Assembly (NCBI RefSeq): GCF_002251085.2
Contig: NZ_NOJZ02000002.1
Location: 1 to 64,000 of the forward strand
Reading direction: 5' to 3'
Length of the DNA: 64,000 nucleotides
DNA from: Romboutsia maritimum
GTDB taxonomy: Bacteria > Bacillota > Clostridia > Peptostreptococcales > Peptostreptococcaceae
This document shows positions 55,302-62,966 of the stretch, piece after piece. Both the position numbers and the translations under genes were made by a program. Below the pieces are notes generated by a model. It did not search any database and was not told the origin of the DNA. It saw only the letters and a program-made list of their open reading frames with translations. Position 1 is the stretch's first letter; every line of letters begins with the position of its first letter.

Positions 55302-55967
55302 ATGTATACAAAACATAAATATTTAAAATTAGATAAAAATCAATTGAATAAATTACATAAAGATCTTTTGACTATAATCCTAGAGTTAGATAGGATTTGC
55401 AGAAAACATAAAATAAAATATTTTTTATCAGATGGAACATTATTAGGAGCAATTAGGCATAAAGGGTTTATACCTTGGGATGATGATATTGATGTTCATT
55501 GTTTAGATAATATTATAGAAAATAAGTTTATACAACAAGTGCAAGAATTTGTATGTAAAATGAGTAGAAAGATATTGTGGGCTCCAGTAGGATGTAAATT
55601 TAAAGAACATTTATTTGCTAGACTATGGTATGAAATTTTAAAATTAATACCTAGAATTATAACTATTAGTGTGTTTGAATTTTTTTCTACGTATTTTAAT
55701 GGGAAAATTACAAAGCTGTTAGTGTCAAATAATCTGGAATATTTAAAAAATAAAAGATATATACTTAAAAGAGAATGGTATGCAGATAGTATTGATATAG
55801 AATTTGAAGGATATAAGTTTTCTGCTCCTATAGGGTACAAACAAATATTGTCTTTAACGTATGGAGATTATCTAAAGTTTCCACCAAAGGAACAAAGACA
55901 TGGGAGATGTTATGCATCTTATATTAAATTTTCAGATGGAACAGAATTAAATATATTAGATAAATAG
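55302..55967 (+). pseudogene. LicD-family phosphotransferase with internal deletion
   Basis: The frame is open for 221 codons. The N-terminus is a good LicD start (FLSDGTLLGAIRHKGFIPWD DDIDV, residues 44-67). Directly after DDIDV comes LDNIIENKFIQQVQEFVCKM, which in the family lies some 50-60 residues further on. So an in-frame piece near 55497 is missing, and the protein is shorter than usual LicD (about 270). The C-terminus (IEFEGYKFSAP, LTYGDYLKFPPKEQR) is normal and matches the 53436 chimera. LicD adds phosphocholine or similar groups; this copy is probably inactive, although it could be a shortened functional gene. Confidence 0.7.
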
Positions 55968-56069
55968 TAAATTAATGTAACTGCTAACTGAGTTGTTTTT
56001 AAAGATAAAAAATCAGTGGTTATACACATTATAGCAAAAAAATAAAATTTTATATGTTGGTTTATAAAG

Positions 56070-56102
56070 AATGACTCTCTCTAAAGATTGAGTCATTTTT
56101 TA
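56070..56102 (+). terminator. Terminator after the decayed cassette
   Basis: AATGACTC pairs with GAGTCATT around a 12-nt loop, followed by a T-run. It resembles the terminator at 50705, including the GAGTCATTTTTT tail. Confidence 0.8.
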
Positions 56103-56187
56103 TTACTTAATATTGAAAATTAGAAATATAATTATAATATTCACGACTTAAGCACTATTAATGGTTATTTTAATGTATCATATCAAA

Positions 56188-56228
56188 TGTCAAAAATGAC
56201 CACTTATAACCATATAACGACCACTTAT
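56188..56228 (+). repeat. Direct repeat of GACCACTTAT, 21-bp period
   Basis: GACCACTTAT occurs at 56198 and 56219, spaced two helical turns apart, after TGTCAAAAAT. The layout suits tandem protein-binding sites about 175-205 bp upstream of the probable flgB transcript start. Alternatively it is a relic of an insertion-sequence end with internal repeats, such as those of the IS21 family. Confidence 0.4.
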
Positions 56229-56390
56229 GCAAAACTATTGTAAAGTTATGAAAATAATGGTATGTTATTTAATAAAATGGTAGAAAATATAAGAAAAATG
56301 TAGTATTTTCCATCATATGGAAAAACTAAAAATGTTCGTTAAATGTGATGCATTTTGTAAAAAAACATAGAAAAATAAGCTAAATAAGTG

Positions 56391-56396
56391 TATAAT
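56391..56396 (+). promoter_or_regulatory. -10 element of the flgB operon promoter
   Basis: A perfect TATAAT at 56391, about 25 bp before the riboswitch begins. No good -35 is present at 17 bp spacing (TAGAAA). A transcript start near 56403 gives a leader of about 270 nt that includes the riboswitch and the terminator. Confidence 0.55.
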
Positions 56397-56414
56397 AAAA
56401 TAAGAACATTTATA

Positions 56415-56500
56415 AGGTTTAAAGGGCAAATTTAGAGAAATCTAAAGACGCAAAGCTATAGGGGCTAAGGTTTGAGACTATGCCTGCCAGTTGCCAAAGG
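56415..56500 (+). ncRNA. Cyclic di-GMP-I (GEMM-I) riboswitch
   Basis: The leader of flgB contains the GEMM-I core. GGGCAAA is followed by a stem with a GAAA tetraloop (TTTAGA-GAAA-TCTAAA), the invariant GACGCAAAGC and then the second helix with CCTGCCAGTTGCC, whose TTGCC pairs with GGCAA at the start. This matches the Vibrio Vc2 and C. difficile flagellar riboswitches. A terminator lies about 105 nt downstream, so high c-di-GMP probably stops transcription into flgB (an OFF switch), as is known in C. difficile. Confidence 0.93.
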
Positions 56501-56544
56501 GTAAAGTAATTTTCACTTTGTATGCATTTGAAAAATACTGACGA

Positions 56545-56569
56545 ATATTAGGATTTTTTATTCTAATAT
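56545..56569 (+). promoter_or_regulatory. Small hairpin between riboswitch and terminator
   Basis: ATATTAG and CTAATAT flank an 11-nt T-rich loop. It sits between the aptamer and the terminator, so it may be part of the expression platform. No clear anti-terminator pairing with the terminator arms could be confirmed by eye. Confidence 0.3.
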
Positions 56570-56602
56570 CTAGCGTATAAATTATATGTAGAAACAAGTG
56601 AC

Positions 56603-56637
56603 AAAAAGCTACCTCTTGGGAGGTCGCTTTTTTTATA
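56603..56637 (+). terminator. Riboswitch-controlled terminator upstream of flgB
   Basis: AAAAAGCTACCTC pairs with GAGGTCGCTTTTT (one T-G pair) around TTGG, followed by seven T. It lies 34 bp before flgB, downstream of the c-di-GMP aptamer, and is the likely OFF output. Confidence 0.9.
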
Positions 56638-56670
56638 TTGTAAGTAAAATAATTAGATTTAGGAGGGGTT

Positions 56671-56997
56671 ATGCAAATATACAATTTGATGAAAATGGGT
56701 CTTGATGCTACAGAGTTAAGAGGCAAGGCTATTGCAAATAATATTGCAAATATAAATACACCAAATTATAAACGTAAATATGTAACGTTCGAAGAAACAT
56801 TAACTGGAAAACTTGATAAAGACGCTAAAATTGAACTTAAAACAGATGATTTCTCAAGTATGAGAGAAGACGGAAATAATATTGATTTAGAAAATGAAAA
56901 GGTAAATCAGGCTGCTACTACTCTTGAGTATAATGCATTAGTGAGTCTTACTAATACAAAAATAGCCATGACAAAAAGTGTAATATCTGGGAGGTAA
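56671..56997 (+). CDS. flgB: Flagellar basal-body rod protein FlgB
   Basis: First gene of the early operon, 108 residues. It has the rod signature RGKAIANNIANINTPNYKRK and a C-terminal SLTNTKIAMTKSVISGR. It forms the proximal rod. AGGAGG precedes the ATG. Its expression is expected to depend on the c-di-GMP riboswitch in the leader. Confidence 0.95.
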   Translation: MQIYNLMKMGLDATELRGKAIANNIANINTPNYKRKYVTFEETLTGKLDKDAKIELKTDDFSSMREDGNNIDLENEKVNQAATTLEYNALVSLTNTKIAMTKSVISGR

Positions 56998-57004
56998 ATA
57001 TTAA

Positions 57005-57409
57005 ATGAGTGTTTTTAGTGGAATGAGGATTAGTGCAAGTGGGCTTTCAGCAGAAAGAATGAGAATGGATGTAATCTCTTCTAATGTAGCAAATATGAAG
57101 ACTACTAGAACGGATGAAGGTGGAGCATATAGACGTAAGATTGCAGTGTTTTCACAAAACTATGATGAAAAGTTAGGGATGTTAGGAGTTAAAACAGCTT
57201 CTATAGAGGAAGACGAATCACCACTTAGAAGAATATACGATCCAGAACATCCAGATGCGGATAAACAAGGATATGTAGAATATCCAAATGTAGATGTACT
57301 TGTAGAAATGTCAGACTTGATTTCGGCTTCTAGAGCATATGAGTCTAATGTAGATACATTAAATGCTCAAAAGAGTATGGTATCAAAAGCATTAGAAATA
57401 GGCAGATAA
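57005..57409 (+). CDS. flgC: Flagellar basal-body rod protein FlgC
   Basis: A 134-residue rod protein. Rod signature [20 protein letters not shown] with [15 protein letters not shown] and a C-terminal [20 protein letters not shown] are typical of FlgC. It follows flgB after 7 bp, with GGGAGG as the ribosome binding site. Confidence 0.95.
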   Translation: MSVFSGMRISASGLSAERMRMDVISSNVANMKTTRTDEGGAYRRKIAVFSQNYDEKLGMLGVKTASIEEDESPLRRIYDPEHPDADKQGYVEYPNVDVLVEMSDLISASRAYESNVDTLNAQKSMVSKALEIGR

Positions 57410-57447
57410 GTCAGAAGTGTTAAATAAATAGAAAGTAGGGGAAGTAT

Positions 57448-57753
57448 ATGTCACAAATAGCAAGTATTGCTGCAACTTCTAATCCTTTTGCGACAGGAAT
57501 AAGAACTGAAGTAGTAAGTAATGAAAATAAGGTAACGAATTTTTCAGATGTAATTAAGGGCGCTATAGAAAAAGTAAATGATAGTCAAGTGAATGCAAAT
57601 AACAAAATAGAGGGTCTTGTAAAAGGTGAAGATGTATCTATGCATGAAGTTATGTTATCTGTTCAAGAATCACAAATGTCTATGCAGCTAATGTTAGAGG
57701 TTAGAAATAAACTATATGATGCTTACAAAGAGCTAAGCTCGGTACAATTGTAG
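57448..57753 (+). CDS. fliE: Flagellar hook-basal body protein FliE
   Basis: A 101-residue protein that joins the MS ring to the rod. The C-terminal motif MHEVMLSVQESQMSMQLMLE and VRNKLYDAYKEL is diagnostic. It has AGGGGA before the ATG. Confidence 0.94.
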   Translation: MSQIASIAATSNPFATGIRTEVVSNENKVTNFSDVIKGAIEKVNDSQVNANNKIEGLVKGEDVSMHEVMLSVQESQMSMQLMLEVRNKLYDAYKELSSVQL

Positions 57754-57775
57754 CCTGTTAACAAGGAGTAGATAT

Positions 57776-59335
57776 ATGAAACCAAAGGAAATTTTAGAAA
57801 AAATAAAGGGATTTATAAGCGCCAAGAAAGAAAAATTCAAAGCATTAAAAAAAGAAAAGAAAATCATTATTATAGTAGGAATTATAGCAATAATTTTAGC
57901 GGGAGTTTTTGCTATAGGATATACAAAACAAAACAAATTTAAGCTTCTTTATTCAAGTTTAGATAATAAAGATGCAGCTAAAATTACTAAAGAACTTGAA
58001 AGTAAAGGTGTAGAAACAAAAATCGAAGGAGATAGTATATATGTTCCAAAGGAGCAAGTTGATAAATTAAGAATTGAATTATCAAGCAATATCTCTAATG
58101 GTTCAGTAGGATTTGAACTTATGGATCAAGGTTCTTCTTTTGGAATGACAGATGAAGAATTTGAAATAAAAAAACTAAGAATGCTACAAGGGGAAGTTGA
58201 AAAAAGTATAAAGACATTCCCACAGGTTGAAAGTGCTAGAGTTAATATGACTCCAGGGAAAGAGTCTGTATTTGCAAAAGAAAGTGAACCTGGAAGTGCT
58301 GCGGTTTATATAAACTTAAAAGCAGGAGAAGAAATAGACCCTAATCAAGTAAGATCAATAATGTCTTTAGTTAGTGCAAGTACTTCAAATATACCAAAGC
58401 AAAATGTTGAGGTAGTAGACCAATATATGAATCTTTTATCAGAAGGGTTATTTGATAAAGATGGAAAGATTAATTCAAAAGAAGGAAGTGCACTTGATGT
58501 AGCTAGAAAAGCAGAGAAGGATTTAAATAAAGAACTAGAAACTTCTGTAAAAACACTTCTTGAACCTATATTTGGAAAAGGAAAAGTAAAGGTTAGTGTA
58601 AATGCTGATTTAAACTTTGATTCAAAGGAGAAAACAGAATTAGTTGTAGATCCAAATAAAGTTATAAAAAGCGAAACAAAAAGTGAAAATACAACAACTG
58701 ACTCAGGTAAAACTGGTGGAGCGGTTGATAATAATATGAATAATACTAAAGATAATACGAATTCAAAAACAACATCTAAAGAAGAAAAAACAGATTATAA
58801 TACCGGAAAAGTAGAAACAAAAACTATAAAAGCTCAAGGGGAGCTAAATAGAGTAACTGCTTCTGTTGCTATTAACGGACAATTATCTAGAGTTGTTACG
58901 AATAATGTTGAAAAAATGGTATCAGATGCTATTGGATTCCAAGAAGGAAGAGGAGATAGTGTTTCTGTAGTAGCTATGGAATTTAATGCAAATGGAATGA
59001 CAGAAGAAGAAATGGCTGCTAAGAAAGAAAAAGAGGAGGCTAATAATATTTTAAAAACAATAGGATATGTAGTAGGAGCTCTTTTAATTTTAATAGCTAT
59101 AGCTTTAGGAATTATGTTTGCTATGAAGAAAAAAGCTAAAAATAAGGAAAATATGTTTGATGAAGATTCAGAACTTGATGTATTAAATCAAAAATTAGAA
59201 GAAATAGAAAAGAATAGACTTCAATATATAGAAGATAGTGAAGAAACTCTTACACTAGAAGAAGAAGTTAAGATATATGCTTCTGAAAATCCAGAACAAG
59301 TAAGAGACTTAATCAAGAATTGGTTAAACGAGTAA
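57776..59335 (+). CDS. fliF: Flagellar MS-ring protein FliF
   Basis: A 519-residue membrane ring protein. Transmembrane segments lie near residues 29-49 (IIIIVGIIAIILAG) and 423-446 (TIGYVVGALLILIAIALG). Between them are the ring-building domains with EKSIKTFPQVESARVNMTPG and an Asn/Thr/Lys-rich loop near 305-350. The C-terminal tail (LEEEVKIYASENPEQVRDLIK) binds FliG, encoded next. AAGGAG precedes the ATG. Confidence 0.95.
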   Translation: MKPKEILEKIKGFISAKKEKFKALKKEKKIIIIVGIIAIILAGVFAIGYTKQNKFKLLYSSLDNKDAAKITKELESKGVETKIEGDSIYVPKEQVDKLRIELSSNISNGSVGFELMDQGSSFGMTDEEFEIKKLRMLQGEVEKSIKTFPQVESARVNMTPGKESVFAKESEPGSAAVYINLKAGEEIDPNQVRSIMSLVSASTSNIPKQNVEVVDQYMNLLSEGLFDKDGKINSKEGSALDVARKAEKDLNKELETSVKTLLEPIFGKGKVKVSVNADLNFDSKEKTELVVDPNKVIKSETKSENTTTDSGKTGGAVDNNMNNTKDNTNSKTTSKEEKTDYNTGKVETKTIKAQGELNRVTASVAINGQLSRVVTNNVEKMVSDAIGFQEGRGDSVSVVAMEFNANGMTEEEMAAKKEKEEANNILKTIGYVVGALLILIAIALGIMFAMKKKAKNKENMFDEDSELDVLNQKLEEIEKNRLQYIEDSEETLTLEEEVKIYASENPEQVRDLIKNWLNE

Positions 59336-59356
59336 AGTAAAGGGTGGTTGGTTATT

Positions 59357-60415
59357 TTGGAAAAAGAAGTTACAAAACAAGGAAATGCATTTGACCTGGG
59401 AGATATTCCTAGGGTAAGAAAAGTAACTGGAACTAGAAAAGCAGCTGTTCTTTTAATGACTCTAGGGCCGGAAGTTGCATCTGGTATAATCAAAGAATTA
59501 TCAGATAAAAAAATACAAAAAATAGGTGTGGAAATAGCGGGTATACAAACAGTAAACTCAAGAGAAAGAAGAGAAATCTTACAAGAGTTTATAGAAATGA
59601 ATAAAGGAAGAGAGTTTGTTTTAGAAGGTGGTATTGACTATGCTCAGACATTACTTAATGGAGCTTTAGGCAATCAAAGAGCAAACAAACTTTTAGAAGG
59701 AATTAAATATGATGCATATACTAAGTTGTTTATATCTGCAAGAAAAGCAGAACCTGAGCATATATTAGGTTGTATTCAAGGAGAAAGTACTCAAACTATA
59801 GCTATAATTTTAGCTCATATTCAATCAGATAAAGCAGCTATGATTTTAAGTGAACTTCCTGAAAATATAAAAAATGAAGTTTCTTTAAAGATAGGAACTA
59901 TCTCATCTATATCGCCAAATGTTATAAAGGCTATAGATAAAGCTGTTGAAAAGAAATTATCAGTTCTTGGTAAAATGGAAAAAGGAACTTCTGGTGGGGT
60001 TGATAGCTTAGTTGACATATTAACTAATGTAGATGGTCAAACAGAAAAAGGTATCATAAGTTACATAGAAGAAAGAGACGAAGAATTAGCAGAAGAAATC
60101 AAAGCTAATATGTTCGTATTTGAAGATATCATTAGACTTGATAATATGACTATTCAAGCAATACTTAAAGAAGTTAATGTTAAAGATATTGCATTTGCCC
60201 TTAAAGCAGCTACAGAAGAAATTTCTAATGTTATTTATAGAAATCAATCTCAAAGAGCAGCGCAAGCCCTTAAAGAAGAAATTGAGTTATTAGGTAAAAT
60301 TAAGATATCTCAAGTTGAAGAAGCAAGACAAAATATTGTTAACGTTGTAAGAAGACTTGAAGATCAAGGTGTTATAACATTAAATAGAGGTTCAGACGAT
60401 GACTTTATCATATAA
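59357..60415 (+). CDS. fliG: Flagellar motor switch protein FliG
   Basis: A 352-residue C-ring protein. RKAAVLLMTLGPEVASGIIKEL at the N-terminus binds FliF. The middle has EPEHILGCIQGESTQTIAIILAHIQ, and the C-terminal domain LDNMTIQAILKEVNVKDIAFAL with charged motor-facing residues. TTG 59357 follows GGGTGG by about 10 bp; a TTG 9 bp upstream is too close to that site. It overlaps fliH by 17 bp. Confidence 0.95.
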   Translation: MEKEVTKQGNAFDLGDIPRVRKVTGTRKAAVLLMTLGPEVASGIIKELSDKKIQKIGVEIAGIQTVNSRERREILQEFIEMNKGREFVLEGGIDYAQTLLNGALGNQRANKLLEGIKYDAYTKLFISARKAEPEHILGCIQGESTQTIAIILAHIQSDKAAMILSELPENIKNEVSLKIGTISSISPNVIKAIDKAVEKKLSVLGKMEKGTSGGVDSLVDILTNVDGQTEKGIISYIEERDEELAEEIKANMFVFEDIIRLDNMTIQAILKEVNVKDIAFALKAATEEISNVIYRNQSQRAAQALKEEIELLGKIKISQVEEARQNIVNVVRRLEDQGVITLNRGSDDDFII

Positions 60416-61193
60416 CAGTAGCAATGTAATTAAGAGAGAAAATGTAAAATTTAAGGGGAAAATAACTATAGGTAGATTCGAAAAACCTATAGTAGAGAAT
60501 GCAGTAGGAGCTATAGCAGAAGAAACTTATCAGTTAAATGAAGAATTATTGAGGCAACAAGAAGAGATGGAACAAAAAATTATAGAAGCACAAAAACAAT
60601 ATGAGGAGATTCTTGAAAAAGCAAGTCAAGAATCTCTTGAAATGATAGAAAATTCAAAACAAGAAGCAACAGATATAGAAAAGAAAGCTTACGAAGAGGG
60701 TCATAGCCAAGGTGTTAAAAATGGATATGAAGATGGATACAAGGAAGCTTACGAAGAAAATATAGAAAAAGCTAAACAAGAGTCAAAAAAAATTTTAGAT
60801 AGTGCAAATAATGTATTATTAAATGCTAATAAAGAAGTAGCAACTTATATATCAAGCAAAAAAGAAGAAATATTAAAATTAAGTATAAGTATAGCTGAAC
60901 AAGTATTAAGAGAAAAATTTGAAGATGTAGAATCTATGGAAACTATAGTTAACAGCGTTATATCAGAATATGAATTAAAAGAAAATTTTGTTATAAAAGC
61001 GAATCCTATATATAAAGAAAGTCTATATAATCAAGTTACTGAATTAAAGGAAAGTCAAAGAATTAATGGTGATATCTTTGTGATAGGTGATGAATCTATA
61101 GAAGCTGGTAATGCAATAATAGATACTCAAAGAGGAAGATTACTCGTTGGAATTGATTCTGTATTAGATAAAGTAAAAGAGGAACTACTATGA
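60399..61193 (+). CDS. fliH: Flagellar export ATPase regulator FliH
   Basis: A 264-residue stator of the export ATPase. It has a long coiled-coil region with Glu, Gln and Lys (about 45-140), a GHSQGVKNGYEDGYKEAYEE glycine-repeat segment, and a C-terminal domain (VRDK-like GDESIEAGNAIIDTQRGRL). The ATG lies within fliG. It overlaps fliI by 4 bp. Confidence 0.92.
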   Translation: MTLSYNSSNVIKRENVKFKGKITIGRFEKPIVENAVGAIAEETYQLNEELLRQQEEMEQKIIEAQKQYEEILEKASQESLEMIENSKQEATDIEKKAYEEGHSQGVKNGYEDGYKEAYEENIEKAKQESKKILDSANNVLLNANKEVATYISSKKEEILKLSISIAEQVLREKFEDVESMETIVNSVISEYELKENFVIKANPIYKESLYNQVTELKESQRINGDIFVIGDESIEAGNAIIDTQRGRLLVGIDSVLDKVKEELL

Positions 61194-62497
61194 TAAATAT
61201 AGATTTTGAAAAATTAATTCATATAGTTAAAGATATACCATCAGTAACATCAGAAGGAAAAGTAAAAAAAGTTATAGGACTAACTATAGAAGTAGAAGGC
61301 ATAAAAGCATTTGTTGGAGAGTTATGTGTTGTATATAATCAGCTAAATAGCCCTATTGATTGTGAGGTCGTAGGATTTAAAGATGAAGAAATAATACTTA
61401 TGCCTCTTGGAGAACTGACAGGTATAGGACCTGGATGCAGAGTAGTTGCAAAGGGAGTTCCACTTAATGTTAAATGCAGTGATGAACTTTTAGGTAAAGT
61501 TCTAGATGGTATAGGAAATCCAATAGATGGAAGTAGTATTTTAGGAGGAGAAAGATACAGTCTTTTCAATCAACCTCCAGATCCGATGAAAAGAAGAAGA
61601 ATAACAGAAATAATGCCAACAGGAATAAGAGCAATAGATGGTCTTATAACTTGTGGAGAAGGACAAAGAATAGGCATATTTGCAGGTAGTGGAGTTGGAA
61701 AAAGTACCACTTTAGGAATGATTGCAAGGACAGCAGAGGCAGATGTAAATGTTATAGCTTTAATAGGAGAAAGAGGAAGAGAAGTTCTAGATTTTATAGA
61801 AAGAGATTTAGGAGAAGAAGGAATGAAAAAGTCAGTAGTTGTTTGTGCAACTTCTGACAAATCTCCTCTTGTAAGATTAAAAGGAGCGCTAAGTGCTACA
61901 TCTATTGCTGAATATTTCAGAGATCAAGGTAAAAAAGTAATACTTATGATGGACTCTGTTACAAGATTTGCAATGGCTCAAAGAGAAGTTGGACTTGCAA
62001 TAGGAGAGCCTCCAGCTCAAAAAGGTTATACTCCATCTGTATTTGCAATGCTTCCAAAACTTATGGAAAGAAGTGGACTATCAGATAAGGGCTCTATAAC
62101 AGCTTTTTATACAGTTTTAGTTGATGGAGATGATTTCAACGAACCAATAGCTGATACTGTTAGAGGAATTTTAGATGGACATATAGTGTTATCTAGAGAC
62201 TTAGCACATAAAAATCATTATCCGGCAATAGACATATTAAATAGTGTAAGTAGACTTATGAGTGAAATTTGCGAACCTGATCATAAAAAATCAGCATCAT
62301 CTGCAAGAGATATATTGGCAATATTTAAAGAAGCTGAAGACTTGATTAATATAGGTGCATATGAAAATGGAAGTAATCCAAAAATTGATTTATCAATTAA
62401 ATATATAGATAAAGTAAATAGTTTTTTAAAGCAGAGCGTAGATGAAACTACAATATTTGAAGAAAGCAAAAATAAATTAATTACATTATTTGATTAA
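61190..62497 (+). CDS. fliI: Flagellum-specific ATPase FliI
   Basis: A 435-residue ATPase of the type III export apparatus. Walker A is GIFAGSGVGKST, with GERGREVLDFIERDLG, the Walker B region VILMMDSVTRFAMAQREVG and GEPPAQKGYTPSVFAMLPKL. It energises delivery of export substrates with FliH and FliJ. It overlaps fliH by 4 bp, so translation is coupled. Confidence 0.97.
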   Translation: MINIDFEKLIHIVKDIPSVTSEGKVKKVIGLTIEVEGIKAFVGELCVVYNQLNSPIDCEVVGFKDEEIILMPLGELTGIGPGCRVVAKGVPLNVKCSDELLGKVLDGIGNPIDGSSILGGERYSLFNQPPDPMKRRRITEIMPTGIRAIDGLITCGEGQRIGIFAGSGVGKSTTLGMIARTAEADVNVIALIGERGREVLDFIERDLGEEGMKKSVVVCATSDKSPLVRLKGALSATSIAEYFRDQGKKVILMMDSVTRFAMAQREVGLAIGEPPAQKGYTPSVFAMLPKLMERSGLSDKGSITAFYTVLVDGDDFNEPIADTVRGILDGHIVLSRDLAHKNHYPAIDILNSVSRLMSEICEPDHKKSASSARDILAIFKEAEDLINIGAYENGSNPKIDLSIKYIDKVNSFLKQSVDETTIFEESKNKLITLFD

Positions 62498-62513
62498 AAG
62501 GGGACTGCTTAAA

Positions 62514-62954
62514 TTGAAAAAATTTAAATTTAGACTTGATAAAGTATTAGACATAAAAATAAAAAATGAAGAAGAAAGCAAACTAAAGTACAGTCAAGCT
62601 CAAAATAGAAAAAAGATAGTAGAAGGCAAATTAGAAAATTTAAAATCTGACTATAATAAATACTTTGACATAAGCGAAGTTGACGACATAGTTACACAAA
62701 AGATAACTCTTGCTTATTTATCTTCATTATCACATTCTATAAAATCAACTACTATAGAAGTTGAAAAAGAAGCTGTGAAAGTTGAAAGTGCTAAAATTGA
62801 GTTTATTGATAAACAAATTGAAAGAAAATCTTTAGAAAAAATAAAAGAAGATAAATTAAAGAAACTTCTTAAAGAAGAAGAAAGAAAAGAACAAATTACA
62901 AATGATGAGTTTGCTTTATATGCATATATGAGAAATAGACCAGAGTTTGTGTAA
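62514..62954 (+). CDS. fliJ: Flagellar export protein FliJ
   Basis: A 146-residue coiled-coil protein that starts MKKFKFRLDKVLDIKIKNEE, the family's usual beginning, and is Lys/Glu-rich throughout. It acts as a rotor between FliI and FlhA. TTG 62514 follows AGGGGA by about 10 bp; an in-frame start at 62490 is within fliI and is less likely. Confidence 0.9.
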   Translation: MKKFKFRLDKVLDIKIKNEEESKLKYSQAQNRKKIVEGKLENLKSDYNKYFDISEVDDIVTQKITLAYLSSLSHSIKSTTIEVEKEAVKVESAKIEFIDKQIERKSLEKIKEDKLKKLLKEEERKEQITNDEFALYAYMRNRPEFV

Positions 62955-62966
62955 AGGGTGAGTAAA

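Larger units (their letters stand above)
55968..56390 (+). other. Non-coding stretch upstream of the flgB promoter
   Basis: No gene is visible in about 420 bp. It holds a terminator (56070-56102), a 10-bp direct repeat (56198-56228), an 8-bp palindromic hairpin (56306-56324, TTTTCCAT and ATGGAAAA around CAT), and A/T-rich spacer. Confidence 0.6.

Noticed and set aside
56500..56670. Invertible flagellar switch as in C. difficile
   Set aside because: No pair of about 21-bp inverted repeats was found between the riboswitch and flgB; only the terminator and a 7-bp hairpin are present.
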